A DNA stretch of 64,000 nucleotides from Alloscardovia omnicolens DSM 21503 (GCF_000420505.1 NZ_ATVB01000004.1:82334-146333); one strand, 5' to 3'; positions 6,998-16,155 are shown, counted from the stretch's first letter. The notes: generated by a model from the letters alone, not told the origin. Made by a program: numbers and translations.

Positions 6998-9055
6998 CTA
7001 CTCCAACTCAAACGCACCGGTATACAGCTGGTAATACTGTCCCTTTTGCTCAATGAGCTGGTCGTGTGTGCCGCGCTCAATAATGCGACCGTGATCCATC
7101 ACCATAATCACGTCGGAGTTGCGCACAGTGGAGAGGCGGTGTGCAATAACGAACACAGTGCGTCCTTCCATCAGTGCATCCATACCTGCCTGCACAATCT
7201 CTTCCGTGCGGGTGTCGATCGACGAGGTTGCTTCGTCCAAAATCATTACTGGAGGGTCGGCTACTGCAGCACGGGCAATCGACAGCAGCTGGCGCTGACC
7301 TTGCGATAATCCACTTCCGTCACCAGACAACACGGTATCGTAGCCTTGAGGCAACATGCGAATAAAACCGTCGGCATTGGCAAGCTTAGCTGCTTCAATA
7401 CATTCGTCGTCGGTGGCGTCGAGCTTACCGTAGCGAATGTTATCCATCACAGTCCCGGTAAACAGGTTCACGTCCTGCAGCACCACACCGAGGCTTCGGC
7501 GCAAATCATTCTTGTTAATGTGCGAAATATCAATGCCATCATACAAGATCTGACCAGAGCGAATATCGTAGAAACGGTTGACCAAGTTGGTAATAGTGGT
7601 CTTTCCTGCACCGGTTGCACCCACCAGAGCCACTTTCTGACCTGGCTTAGCGTACAAAGTAATATCGTGCAGAATTTCGCGGTCAGGATTGTAACTGAAG
7701 TCCACGTTGGTAAAGCGAATATCTCCGCGCAGTCGAGTGTATACGCTCGCTGTGCGTTCGTTTGTAGCGCGTGACGGCGTGCTTTCGACCGAAATACTAC
7801 CCACCAGCGCTTCGAGAGCCTGGGCGTGAGCGCCGTCCACAGCATGCGCAGTAGAGCGTGAACGTAACACATTGCTTGGCGCAGCAGATATTTCCGCCAC
7901 GTCTTCGCGCACTTCAATACCTTCCGGCACCTTCCAAGCCCACGCATTCGTATGCTTAGAGCTTTCGGTAATACTGCCGTCCGGCTTAATCAGCGCGTTG
8001 ACGAGCGTAACGGTACCGTTATCGTGCTCAACCTTCTCATCGAGCAGGCTAAAGATTCGCGAGGCGCCGGCCAGCGCGAGCATAACCATCGTAAACTCGT
8101 TAGAAATCTGAGCGATCGGGTTAATAAAGCTGCGTGAGAGCGTAAGGAAAGAGATGAGCGTACCGATAGTCAGCGCGCTCGATCCGGCTAAACCGAAGTT
8201 TGGGAACGCTGCCAAGCTTGCGTATGCGCCCACAAGAGCGACAATAACGTACAGCAGGTAGCCGAGGTTACCCACCGCAGGCATGGTAACGTTACCGTAC
8301 GAGTTTGCGGTAAGAGCCGCGTTAAACAGTTTGTCGTTTTCCTCGTCGAACTGCTTTTGGATCGCTTCCTCGTGCGTAAAGACTTTAATAACCTTCTGAC
8401 CGTTAATCGCTTCCTCGATAAAGCCGTTCACATCGCCGAGCGCTTTCTGCTGCTTCACAAAGAAGCGGCCAGAAGTTCCGGCAAGGAAACGGATGACGAG
8501 AACCACGAACACCGTGTATACGAGCACGCCGAGCGCGAACGGTACGCTCAGATAGAGCATAGAGATGAACGCGGCGAGCATAGAGATAGCAGAGGAGAAG
8601 ATCGCAGGCATTGATTGAGAGATAGCCTGACGCAACACGTCTGTATCGTTCGTATAGAAGCTCATGATGTCGCCATGCTGATGCGTATCGAAGAAGCGGA
8701 TTGGCAGCTTCTGCATGTGCTCGAACATGTCGTCGCGCAACTTCTTGAGCGTATCCTGTTCTACGCGCACTAAAATACGGGCATACAGCAGGTTAGACAG
8801 CACGCCGAGCGCGTAAATAGTTGCCATAACGCCCAAAATCTGAGCCAATGGACCAAAGTCTGGGTTCGCCTGGCCTACCAGCGGCAAAATGTAGTTGTCG
8901 ATAAGCGTTTTAACGAACAATGCCATGCTTGCGTTGGCAACGGCAACAATAACAATGCAGACGAAAACCACTGCCAAGTGCAGCTCGTTACCGCGCACTA
9001 ATTCCTTAATGAGGCGCTTTAATGTGCCGCGATGTGCGCCTTGTTCCTTACTCAT
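6998..9055 (-). CDS. ABC exporter half-transporter B (catalytic-site subunit of a heterodimer)
   Basis: This 685-residue type IV ABC exporter has an N-terminal six-helix membrane domain and a C-terminal ATPase with Walker A GATGAGKTT, signature LSQGQRQLLSIARA and Walker B ILDEATSSID with the catalytic Glu. A linker of roughly 90 residues between the two domains (KPDGSITESSKHTNAWAWKV onward) is longer than usual. The ATG at 9055 is chosen because it overlaps the stop of the upstream exporter gene by 8 bp (ATGAGTAA), indicating translational coupling; an upstream in-frame start at 9088 lies inside that gene. It forms the LmrCD/BmrCD-like heterodimer with the product of 9048-10952. The substrate is unknown: drugs, lipids or peptides. 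Confidence 0.93.
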   Translation of the reverse strand: MSKEQGAHRGTLKRLIKELVRGNELHLAVVFVCIVIVAVANASMALFVKTLIDNYILPLVGQANPDFGPLAQILGVMATIYALGVLSNLLYARILVRVEQDTLKKLRDDMFEHMQKLPIRFFDTHQHGDIMSFYTNDTDVLRQAISQSMPAIFSSAISMLAAFISMLYLSVPFALGVLVYTVFVVLVIRFLAGTSGRFFVKQQKALGDVNGFIEEAINGQKVIKVFTHEEAIQKQFDEENDKLFNAALTANSYGNVTMPAVGNLGYLLYVIVALVGAYASLAAFPNFGLAGSSALTIGTLISFLTLSRSFINPIAQISNEFTMVMLALAGASRIFSLLDEKVEHDNGTVTLVNALIKPDGSITESSKHTNAWAWKVPEGIEVREDVAEISAAPSNVLRSRSTAHAVDGAHAQALEALVGSISVESTPSRATNERTASVYTRLRGDIRFTNVDFSYNPDREILHDITLYAKPGQKVALVGATGAGKTTITNLVNRFYDIRSGQILYDGIDISHINKNDLRRSLGVVLQDVNLFTGTVMDNIRYGKLDATDDECIEAAKLANADGFIRMLPQGYDTVLSGDGSGLSQGQRQLLSIARAAVADPPVMILDEATSSIDTRTEEIVQAGMDALMEGRTVFVIAHRLSTVRNSDVIMVMDHGRIIERGTHDQLIEQKGQYYQLYTGAFELE

Positions 9056-10952
9056 CAATAGCACCTCCCTTTTCCTGAGACTGCGCAATAGAACGGTATT
9101 CTTCGCAGCTTTCCATCAGTTCATCGTGCGTACCGTGGTCTAAAACGGTACCGTTGCTCATCACAATAATCTGGTCGGCATGCTTAACCGAGCTGATGCG
9201 CTGAGCGATAATAATCTTCGTCGTATTAGGAATTTCCTGAGCAAAAGCGTTACGAATGCTGGCGTCTGTCTTGGTATCGACTGCCGAAGTGGAGTCGTCC
9301 AAAATCAAAACTTTCGGCTTCTTTAAGAGCGCGCGAGCGATGCACAAACGCTGCTTCTGACCGCCCGAGAAGTTCGAACCGCCCTGCTCCACGCGCGAAT
9401 CGTAACCATCTGGGAACTGGTCGATAAACTCGTCTACACACGCTAAATGTGCAGCGTGGCGAATCTCTTCGTCGCTCGCTTCCGGATTGCCCCAACGCAA
9501 GTTCTCGGCAATCGTGCCGCTAAACAGAATGTTCTTCTGCAGCACCATGCCCACTTCCGTGCGCAAAACGTCGAGATCGTAGTTACGCACGTCGCGGCCA
9601 CCCAAACGCACCGAACCGTCCGTGGCATCGTACAAACGAGGGATGAGCTGAACCAGCGAGGACTTCGCCGAACCAGTACCGCCCACGATGCCCACCGTCG
9701 AGCCGGATGGAATCGTAATGTTAATGTGCGAAAGAACATCCTTCTCACTCTGGTCGGAGTAGCGGAACGTAACATCCTTAAACTGCACAGTGCCGTCGGC
9801 AACGTGTTCGAGTGCTTTATCCGGGGTTGTTACCGTGGATTCTTCGCGCAAAACGGCAGCGATACGGCTGGCGGAGGCGCGCGAAATAATAATCATGATG
9901 AAGATGAAGGAAATCATCATCATAGCCATCATAATTTGCAGCGTGTAGGTAATAAGCGAGGTGAGATCGCCCGTGGTTAAACCGTTGGCCGCAACATTGC
10001 CAGAGGCTACAATCTGACGCGAAGCCATCCAGCTCAAGATGAGCATAGCAATGTAAATGGAGCTAATAAGGATTGGATTCGAATATGCCAAACGCAGTTC
10101 TGCCTTCACAAAGAACTTGTAGATAGCAGAGGAAATATGCTTGAACTTAAAGTCTTCGTGGTCTTCGCGGTTGAAGGACTTTACCACGCGGATGCCGAGC
10201 AGATTTTCTTCTACATTGGAATTGAGGCGGTCGTATACGCGGAAAACGCGCACGAAAATAGGGTGGACGCTGGCAATAATGCCGATGAGCGCGCCACCTG
10301 CTAATGGAATAAGAGCCAAGTAGACGAAGGAAATGCTTGGGCTAATGCGGAAGGTGAAGAACCACGCGAAAATAACCATGAGCGGAGCGCGGAAAGCCAC
10401 GCGAATAAGCATTTGGAAAGAGTTCTGAACGTTGGTTACGTCTGTGGTCAGGCGCGTGACGAGCGAACCTGAGGAGAAGCGGTCAATGTTCGTGAAGGAG
10501 AAGTCTTGCACCTTCTTGAACAAATCATGACGCAAGTTGCGAGACAAACCTGTTGCCGCCTGCGCCGCGTAACGACCGGCACCAATACCGGCTGCCAGAG
10601 AACACAAAGCGATGACCAGGAGAACAAGACCCCACTGCCAAACCTTGGAAATGTCATGCTTGTTTAAGCCCTGATCGATGAGGAAAGCCATAAATGTTGG
10701 GATTAACACCTCGAAAAGCGCTTCAATAGCCACCAAAACAGGGGTGAGATAAGCTGCCTTCTTGTATTGACGAAGACTATTGAGTAGTGTTCCAAAATCG
10801 CGGACTGAGCCGTCTCCATCGCCATAGCCGTTGTTGTCTTCTAACTGTTGCATGGCAAGTTCGGCCTGCTCGAGGGCGGCGCGCTCGCGGGCATCGAGGG
10901 AGTCGTTGTTCTCTGCAGTTTCTGCGGTGTTTTTAGTATTTTTGCGCGACAT
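9048..10952 (-). CDS. ABC exporter half-transporter A (degenerate-site subunit)
   Basis: This 634-residue ABC exporter has a polar N-terminal extension of about 65 residues, six membrane helices and an ATPase. Walker A is GGTGSAKSS, the signature is FSGGQKQRLCIARALL, and Walker B is LILDDSTSAVD, where Asp replaces the catalytic Glu. That substitution, combined with the canonical Glu in the partner, is the known asymmetry of heterodimeric exporters with one degenerate ATP site. The start at 10952 has a strong AAAGGAG ribosome binding site. It is the first gene of a two-gene operon. The DUF2089 regulator-like gene lies upstream on the same strand. Confidence 0.93.
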   Translation of the reverse strand: MSRKNTKNTAETAENNDSLDARERAALEQAELAMQQLEDNNGYGDGDGSVRDFGTLLNSLRQYKKAAYLTPVLVAIEALFEVLIPTFMAFLIDQGLNKHDISKVWQWGLVLLVIALCSLAAGIGAGRYAAQAATGLSRNLRHDLFKKVQDFSFTNIDRFSSGSLVTRLTTDVTNVQNSFQMLIRVAFRAPLMVIFAWFFTFRISPSISFVYLALIPLAGGALIGIIASVHPIFVRVFRVYDRLNSNVEENLLGIRVVKSFNREDHEDFKFKHISSAIYKFFVKAELRLAYSNPILISSIYIAMLILSWMASRQIVASGNVAANGLTTGDLTSLITYTLQIMMAMMMISFIFIMIIISRASASRIAAVLREESTVTTPDKALEHVADGTVQFKDVTFRYSDQSEKDVLSHINITIPSGSTVGIVGGTGSAKSSLVQLIPRLYDATDGSVRLGGRDVRNYDLDVLRTEVGMVLQKNILFSGTIAENLRWGNPEASDEEIRHAAHLACVDEFIDQFPDGYDSRVEQGGSNFSGGQKQRLCIARALLKKPKVLILDDSTSAVDTKTDASIRNAFAQEIPNTTKIIIAQRISSVKHADQIIVMSNGTVLDHGTHDELMESCEEYRSIAQSQEKGGAIDE

Positions 10953-11184
10953 TTTTCTCCTTTCTTTTCAATCAAGTGTTAGCCAAATAGGCACCACGGT
11001 GCGAAAGGAAAGCGCCAAACGGACTGCTAGTTTCAGGGCATTTTTGGGCGCGACGGGCCAGAGCATAAATCTGGAGACGTTGTTTCGGCACAAATACACA
11101 CGAATTTTAGATAGTGTGTGCAACGGGTGCATAGCAAAGTTCTATACTAGCACCACCGCTGGGCGAGCGAGCGCAGCGTTTAGC

Positions 11185-11613
11185 CTAGAGCGCGGTTTCC
11201 GCGCGGCGATGATCGGAGCGTTCTTCGTCGTCTTCGTTCACGCTAATGTCTGCGATCTGAGCAGACGAGGTGTTTCCTAGCCCCTCAGCATCGCGCAGCT
11301 CGGAAATCTCCTCGATCGGGGCCGGAGCCGCGTGCAGCTCCTGATAGCTCTTAATGAGGGTTTGCGCGGTCTTAATATTGATCTTCTCGTCCATCATGAG
11401 CGAGCGGATGAGGGTGACGAACATATCGTCCGGTGCGCAGTTATACATGTGAATCTTGTTAATAAGCTGATCGAGGCGGTGGCGCAACGTTGGATACGAA
11501 ATGCGATACAGCTTGCTCATCTCCTTGAGCGAGCCTGATGACAACATAAAGTTCTTAATGAAGATTGCATCTTCGTCCGATAGATACTGCAACCACCCTT
11601 TTGCATTATCCAT
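11185..11613 (-). CDS. DUF2089 family protein, probable DNA-binding regulator
   Basis: The product (142 residues from the ATG at 11613) contains MDNAKGWLQYLSDEDAIFIK, then NFMLSSGSLKEMSKLYRISY and PTLRHRLDQLINKI. This is the helix-turn-helix-like core of the DUF2089 family (about residues 1-80), followed by an acidic, low-complexity tail. Family members are thought to be small regulators and often sit beside membrane or transporter genes. Here the ABC exporter operon lies 230 bp downstream on the same strand, so it may control that operon. The start at 11613 is preferred over 11673 because GAGGG lies at good spacing and the family begins there. Confidence 0.75.
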   Translation of the reverse strand: MDNAKGWLQYLSDEDAIFIKNFMLSSGSLKEMSKLYRISYPTLRHRLDQLINKIHMYNCAPDDMFVTLIRSLMMDEKINIKTAQTLIKSYQELHAAPAPIEEISELRDAEGLGNTSSAQIADISVNEDDEERSDHRRAETAL

Positions 11614-12104
11614 GTGTGTATCCCTCTTCTCTGGTGTTTCGTGCTGGCCGGGGGTTTCTTGCGTTTTGCTCAACAGAGCTCACCGAGTTCGACAAAGCTC
11701 GCAAACCGTGGCTGGCACTCTACCCATAATATTATACTGACAATTTTTTGTGAAGCTGCTGGGAGTGCGCGGGTGTGAGGAAAGCCTCATGGGGGCTTTC
11801 GGGTGGGGCGGGACTCTGTGAATTTGGGTGTTCATGCGTACTGGCGATTGGGTGTTCGTCACACTCACAACGCTCACGTACGTGTGAGTGCTGTTTTTGT
11901 GGTGGAATCGAGCGTGAAGAGTGTGACTTCGCCGTGCACACAACGCTCACGTTCATCAGATCGTGGTTTTAGTGATAAATCAGTGCGTGGCGATTGTGTG
12001 TATCACGAACTAACAACCTTCAAGACCTGGTTCACGAAAATGAACTCTGTGTCGCTCATTGAACTAGTAGCTTTCTTACGAAACTCGATTTCTACGATAA
12101 AACA
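11614..12104. other. Non-coding stretch with repeated CAACGCTCACGT element
   Basis: No convincing gene is seen in these roughly 490 bases; the open frames overlap each other and look like shadows. The sequence CACAACGCTCACGT occurs at 11866-11879 and again at 11939-11952. The first copy runs into the small palindrome CACGTACGTG. A reverse-complement copy of the core (ACGTGAGCGTTG) lies far away at 38290-38301. Confidence 0.5.
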
Positions 12105-12155
12105 TTGGACGATATCCTGTATAATATGTATAACAACGTTATACATATTATACAG
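12105..12155 (+). promoter_or_regulatory. Large palindromic operator/promoter of the RelBE-like module
   Basis: CTGTATAATATGTATAAC (12117-12134) and GTTATACATATTATACAG (12138-12155) form a perfect 18-bp inverted repeat with a 3-nt centre, just before the antitoxin gene. TTGGAC (12105-12110) and TATAAC (12129-12134) with 18 bp spacing are a plausible promoter, so bound antitoxin would cover the -10 box. Confidence 0.8.
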
Positions 12156-12170
12156 TTTGAAAGGTTAATG

Positions 12171-12407
12171 ATGGCTTCACAACTTACTGCAGTTCGTCTT
12201 CCTGGCGAATTGGTTGAGCGTTACGACCAGCTCGCCAAGAGTACTCACCGAACTCGTAGCTTTTATCTTACTCAGGCATTGTCGCAGTCAATTGATCAGC
12301 TGGAATACGAGTATGGAATTTTATCCGATGTAGAAGCGTATAAGCGTGGAGAGTTGGAGACAGTAACTGTTGAGGAAGCAAGGCGAGATCTTGGCTTGGA
12401 CGATTAG
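12171..12407 (+). CDS. Ribbon-helix-helix antitoxin (RelB/CopG-like)
   Basis: This 78-residue protein begins MASQLTAVRLPGELVERYDQ and continues LAKSTHRTRSFYLTQALSQS, a ribbon-helix-helix DNA-binding fold (TAVRLP strand plus two helices). An acidic C-terminal region (ETVTVEEARRDLGLDD) would wrap the toxin. It is followed at overlap distance by a RelE-family toxin. The start is ATG 12171 (or 12168); GAAAGG ends six bases before 12171. The strong 39-bp palindrome immediately upstream is the expected autoregulatory site. An upstream in-frame extension to 12105 would translate the operator itself and is rejected. Confidence 0.88.
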   Translation: MASQLTAVRLPGELVERYDQLAKSTHRTRSFYLTQALSQSIDQLEYEYGILSDVEAYKRGELETVTVEEARRDLGLDD

Positions 12408-12663
12408 GATTTCGAAACGAGCACTAAAATCGTTGCGAAAGATGGATAAGCAAGTTTCCAACCGAATTCTTAATGAATTAGACCGTGTAGCTGAGCTTGA
12501 TAATCCAAGGAAGCGAGGCAAAGCCTTAACTGGTCAACTTTCTGGATTATGGCGTTATCGTATTGGCAACTATAGGGCTATATGCATGATTGAGAATAAT
12601 GAGTTGGTGATCCTTGTAATCGATGTTGATCATAGAAGCACCATATATTCGAAGAATTATTAG
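12391..12663 (+). CDS. RelE/ParE family toxin
   Basis: This 90-residue protein starts MAWTIRISKRALKSLRKMDK when read from a TTG at 12391, matching the family N-terminus. Typical RelE features follow: NPRKRGKALTGQLSGLWRYR, then IGNYRAICMIENNELVILVI and the C-terminal VDHRSTIY with conserved basic and aromatic residues. RelE toxins cleave mRNA in the ribosomal A site. The gene overlaps the antitoxin stop (12405-12407) by 17 bases, so the pair is translationally coupled. An alternative TTG at 12370 would add seven residues. No disabling change is seen, so this module should be functional, unlike the remnant at 4.5 kb. Confidence 0.88.
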   Translation: MAWTIRISKRALKSLRKMDKQVSNRILNELDRVAELDNPRKRGKALTGQLSGLWRYRIGNYRAICMIENNELVILVIDVDHRSTIYSKNY

Positions 12664-12770
12664 CCTCGTTAAGGCGTTTAAGGAACTTTTCCTCGGTGGC
12701 GAGCGCTTCTTAGCCAAGCAACGTGCGCACCCGTCATGGCTCACAGCAAAAAACGCCCCCATCCAAACCA

Positions 12771-12798
12771 AACCAAACAAAAAACGGGCGAACGCGCC
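12771..12798 (-). terminator. Weak terminator after the flavin reductase gene
   Basis: On the minus strand a short GGCG/CGCC stem (12787-12798) precedes a T-rich tract (12771-12784). Confidence 0.35.
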
Positions 12799-12846
12799 AA
12801 AAACGTATCCACCCGCATAAGAGCTAAGAGCTAGGAAACGAAACAA

Positions 12847-13368
12847 CTAGCCAATCTTGGCCAAGAAAGCGCTCACCTGAGCTTCGAGTGCGGCGCGCTC
12901 GTCATCGCTCAAAGTGAGCTCGCCGGTAGCCCACTCAGCGGTGAGGTTGTGACCGAACAGTGGCTCCTCGAGAACATCCATGCCGATGAACTTAGCCAAG
13001 CGCACGGCGTCTGCGAACATGTGATTAAAGGAGTCATAAGCGGATACGGAGGAGAAGGTAATCTTCACGCCGTTGGATACAGCGGTTGAACGCTCGTTCG
13101 CAACAACTGGGCGAGAGATCCAGTCGAGCAGGTTCTTTACCTGTGGGGAGTAGGTGTCGTTGTACACAGGGGAGACGAACCAGACGCCGTCAGCCTTTTC
13201 GAAAGCGTCGCGAGCAGTAGCAACTGAAGCTGGAGCTGGGAATTCGATGTCCTGGTTAACGAATGGAACCTCGGAATAGTCGAAGAAGTCTACTTCAGCG
13301 CGGTCGCCGATGGTCTTCTTAATTTCGTTTGCGCGCTGGGAACCAACAACAATCACAATCTTTGCCAT
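12847..13368 (-). CDS. NAD(P)H-dependent FMN reductase-like oxidoreductase
   Basis: The 173-residue flavodoxin-fold protein starts MAKIVIVVGSQRANEIKKTI, an FMN phosphate-binding loop of the NADPH-dependent FMN reductase family. It continues with ADGVWFVSPVYNDTYSPQVK and NLLDWISRP, the family's central motif. Such enzymes reduce flavins, quinones or azo compounds. The divergent intergenic region carries an inverted repeat (13407-13440) resembling metal-regulator sites, which would fit control of an iron-releasing flavin reductase. That link is inference. The substrate is not predictable. Confidence 0.88.
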   Translation of the reverse strand: MAKIVIVVGSQRANEIKKTIGDRAEVDFFDYSEVPFVNQDIEFPAPASVATARDAFEKADGVWFVSPVYNDTYSPQVKNLLDWISRPVVANERSTAVSNGVKITFSSVSAYDSFNHMFADAVRLAKFIGMDVLEEPLFGHNLTAEWATGELTLSDDERAALEAQVSAFLAKIG

Positions 13369-13406
13369 AATATTTCTCCAATAGGTATGTGTTAAAGGGG
13401 TTCAAC

Positions 13407-13440
13407 AAGGTAGGCGATTTAGGAAAAATTAGCCTACCTT
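13407..13440. promoter_or_regulatory. Inverted repeat between flavin reductase and HAD genes
   Basis: AAGGTAGGC (13407-13415) is repeated in perfect inverse as GCCTACCTT (13432-13440) with a 16-nt spacer. The right side TTAGCCTACCTTAA resembles half of a DtxR/IdeR iron box (TTAGCCTAACCTAA). It is an operator candidate. Confidence 0.5.
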
Positions 13441-13531
13441 AACGTCTACTGCCTAAGATAGCGCGGCAAGTTAGAGCGCGCACGGTAATATCATTGTTGG
13501 CATGAGATAACGCTGAAAGTGAAGTGTGGGA

Positions 13532-14224
13532 ATGAATAACGCAACCTCGAAATCGACGACGTTACCAGCTGCAGTCATGTGGGATTTGGACGGCACGCTC
13601 ATTAATTCCGAGCCGTACTGGGGCGAAAGTGAGCGCGCACTGCTCGACCGCGCTGGCGGCGCCTGGACCCCAGATATTGCCGCTCAGCTGCAGGGAAGTT
13701 CGCTCGCTTTCGTAGCGAACTTTATGATTCAGGCGGGCGTTAAAGATATGGGCGCGGAAGATATCGCCCACTTCATGGTCGAGTTCGTCTACAAGAAGGA
13801 AGTTGAGCGCTTGCCATGGCTGCCAGGCGTGTACGATCTAATTACTGCTGTGCGCGACGCCGGTATTCCGCAGATAATCGTGACCAGTTCGCCAGAAAAG
13901 ATGGCCCGCAACGTGAAGGAGCAAGCTCCTGAAGGCGCGTTTATGGCCTACGTGTGCGATAACGACGACGTGCCACACAAGCCAAGTCCGGAGCCTTATC
14001 TTTTGGCCGCGCGCACGATGGGCGTGGATATTAAGGACTGCTTGATTTTTGAGGACTCTGTTCCAGGCTTGACCGCTGCCGCCGCATCCGGCGCATCATG
14101 GGTATCGGTTACCGGTTACTCCAGTATTGATGCGCGCGAACGCGGTTTAGCCTCGCAGTTCGTTCGCGATTACGAGGGCTTGGGCATTGACGATATTGCC
14201 CGCTTTTTCGCGCATAAAGGTTAG
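13532..14224 (+). CDS. HAD superfamily hydrolase (beta-phosphoglucomutase-like)
   Basis: The 230-residue HAD enzyme has motif I WDLDGTLINSEPYW (nucleophile and acid Asp), motif II IIVTSSPEK, motif III lysine in HKPSPEPYLLAA, and motif IV LIFEDSVPGLTAAAASGA. The helical cap falls between motifs I and II, the arrangement of the PGMB/GPH subclass. It likely dephosphorylates a sugar phosphate or similar small metabolite. The start is ATG 13532; a GTG at 13526 is also in frame. Its stop codon overlaps that of the convergent acyltransferase gene by three bases, leaving no room for a terminator. Confidence 0.88.
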   Translation: MNNATSKSTTLPAAVMWDLDGTLINSEPYWGESERALLDRAGGAWTPDIAAQLQGSSLAFVANFMIQAGVKDMGAEDIAHFMVEFVYKKEVERLPWLPGVYDLITAVRDAGIPQIIVTSSPEKMARNVKEQAPEGAFMAYVCDNDDVPHKPSPEPYLLAARTMGVDIKDCLIFEDSVPGLTAAAASGASWVSVTGYSSIDARERGLASQFVRDYEGLGIDDIARFFAHKG

Positions 14225-16155
14225 CCCGCGTTTACTTTTTTCGCTATCTGCTGATTCAGCCAGTCTTGCAAAGCATCAGCAATCGTTTGCGCGTACAGGG
14301 AACCGCCACCATCTGGAGTGGTATGGATCCCGTCTGGTCCGAGAACTTCTGGGTGTGCTGTGGCTGCAGCGTCCCAGTTCACGACCAAAGCGCTATCAGG
14401 ATGTTCTTGCGCGAACGTGGTGACGTTCTGGTTCGAGCCGGCAATCCACGAGCGGTCAGCGTGCGCGTTCACTAAAATCATCACATGATCGGGGCCGAGC
14501 GCATCGCTCATCTGCTGGAACTCGTCGAGCGTTGCTAAACCGTTCGTTGTCAGCGCAATAATCACGTACTTTTTAAGCGTTCCCGCGGCCTTCATGGTGT
14601 TAATAATGCCCACGCCTGTCGAGGAGTGACGCGAAACCGCGGCGTCGATGGTAATGCCCGGGAAGCGATCGTTGAGCGCGGCCGAAGCGCCAAGCATAAC
14701 GGAATCGCCAATACCGGTGATGTTATCGCCGGACGGCATCGCGAACTGTTCCTTCGCCTCCTTTGCTCGTTTCTTACGTTCCAGCGCGTTCTTGCGGTTC
14801 TGTTCAGCCAACTTTTGCGTGGCATCGTAGAGCTGCTGCTCAAGCTGCGTGCAATCCGGCGCCTGCGGCAAAATAACCGCGCTCGCGCTCACAGAAGAGA
14901 GAACGAGGATGATGGCAACAACGATGCGGGCGATTAGAGCGCCTGACTTTTTCGCTACTTTAAGTGATTTAAGCGGCTTCTCGATGAGGTAGAACGTGCC
15001 GAGCGTGAGCAGTGCGGCCAGAGCGAACGAGGCGTACGGGACGAGCCAATCGCTGATCGGTTTGCTGATGTGTACCGAGCTTTTCATGAGCACATAAATT
15101 GGCCAGTGCCACAGGTAGAGGCCGTACGAGTACTTGCCTAGAACGGTAAGGGGTTTCCAAGCGAGCATCGGCTTCATCCAGGAGCTGTCGGATTGCGCGT
15201 CTGCGATGATAATCGCTACTGCTACGCCTACCAGGAACAGGCCGCCGCTAAAGGTGAACAGGCCTTCTTTCTGCGTGAAGGCGACGATGGTGAGATAGCT
15301 GAATGCCGTGAAAGCGGCGATGGAGAGCGCGGAGTGGGTCTTAACTTTTTTAGCGAGAGCGAAGGCCAAGCACATGCCTAAGAAAACGCCAAAACTGTGG
15401 GTATCGGTGCCGTAGTAGAGACGTGAAACGTCCGAAGCGTCCGTCGTGGTTTGGAACAGGGCGGCCATTTCTGTTGCGCTCGCGATGGCGAGGATGGCTG
15501 TGAGCGTGATGCCCGCGATGCGCGTTGTTTTGCTTGACTTTTTGCCCAGAGCTTTCGCGGCCAGAACAACAAGCGGAATGATGATGTACATCTGCACAAT
15601 CAGCGAGACGAACCACAAGTGGTGGAAAATCTCCGGCGATGACGCTGCGAAATAATCGCCATTGTTAAGAATCGAGTACCAGTTAAAACTCGAGGTGAGC
15701 ACCCACAGTGCAGACTTTTTCGCGGCAACGAGCGCGTCTTTGTTGAGCAGGTATGCGGCTACGACCGATACGCCCGCAACCGTGAGCATAAGCGGGTAAA
15801 TGCGTACGAAGCGCTTGGAAATGTAGGATGAGTACGTTGGAGCTTTCTGCGGTGAAACGGGCGGCGGAACAGGAGGTTGATTGTGCAAGCGTTTGAGCGC
15901 TTTCTTTTGCTTTTTCGCGGCCTTTTTAGACAGCGGTTGCGCTGGGATCGGGTCTTTCGGAGCCGACGCTGCTGGTGCGGTCGGGAGGAGGGAGCGAGTA
16001 ATCAGGAAGCCGGTGAGAACGAAGAAAATCTCTACGCCCACGAAACCGCCTGGCATCAGGTGCTCATTAAAGTGGTAAAGAATAATGAGCAGGATCGCGA
16101 AACCGCGCAATCCCTCGAGTGCTAAGTTGCGAACCTTGGGCTGATGTTCTGTCAC
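14221..16155 (-). CDS. OatA-like membrane O-acyltransferase with C-terminal SGNH domain
   Basis: The 644-residue protein opens with the acyltransferase-3 motif LALEGLRGFAILLIILYHF, then FVGVEIFFVLTGFLIT, followed by about ten membrane helices. A Lys-rich cytoplasmic insertion lies near residues 65-95. The extracellular part, from about residue 470, is an SGNH hydrolase-like domain with GDSVMLGASAALNDRFPG and a C-terminal DGIHTTPDGG (Asp/His pair). This architecture matches OatA/OafA enzymes that O-acetylate peptidoglycan or surface polysaccharide, giving lysozyme resistance. The specific acceptor is not predictable. It is convergent with the HAD gene and touches its stop codon. Confidence 0.92.
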   Translation of the reverse strand: MTEHQPKVRNLALEGLRGFAILLIILYHFNEHLMPGGFVGVEIFFVLTGFLITRSLLPTAPAASAPKDPIPAQPLSKKAAKKQKKALKRLHNQPPVPPPVSPQKAPTYSSYISKRFVRIYPLMLTVAGVSVVAAYLLNKDALVAAKKSALWVLTSSFNWYSILNNGDYFAASSPEIFHHLWFVSLIVQMYIIIPLVVLAAKALGKKSSKTTRIAGITLTAILAIASATEMAALFQTTTDASDVSRLYYGTDTHSFGVFLGMCLAFALAKKVKTHSALSIAAFTAFSYLTIVAFTQKEGLFTFSGGLFLVGVAVAIIIADAQSDSSWMKPMLAWKPLTVLGKYSYGLYLWHWPIYVLMKSSVHISKPISDWLVPYASFALAALLTLGTFYLIEKPLKSLKVAKKSGALIARIVVAIILVLSSVSASAVILPQAPDCTQLEQQLYDATQKLAEQNRKNALERKKRAKEAKEQFAMPSGDNITGIGDSVMLGASAALNDRFPGITIDAAVSRHSSTGVGIINTMKAAGTLKKYVIIALTTNGLATLDEFQQMSDALGPDHVMILVNAHADRSWIAGSNQNVTTFAQEHPDSALVVNWDAAATAHPEVLGPDGIHTTPDGGGSLYAQTIADALQDWLNQQIAKKVNAG

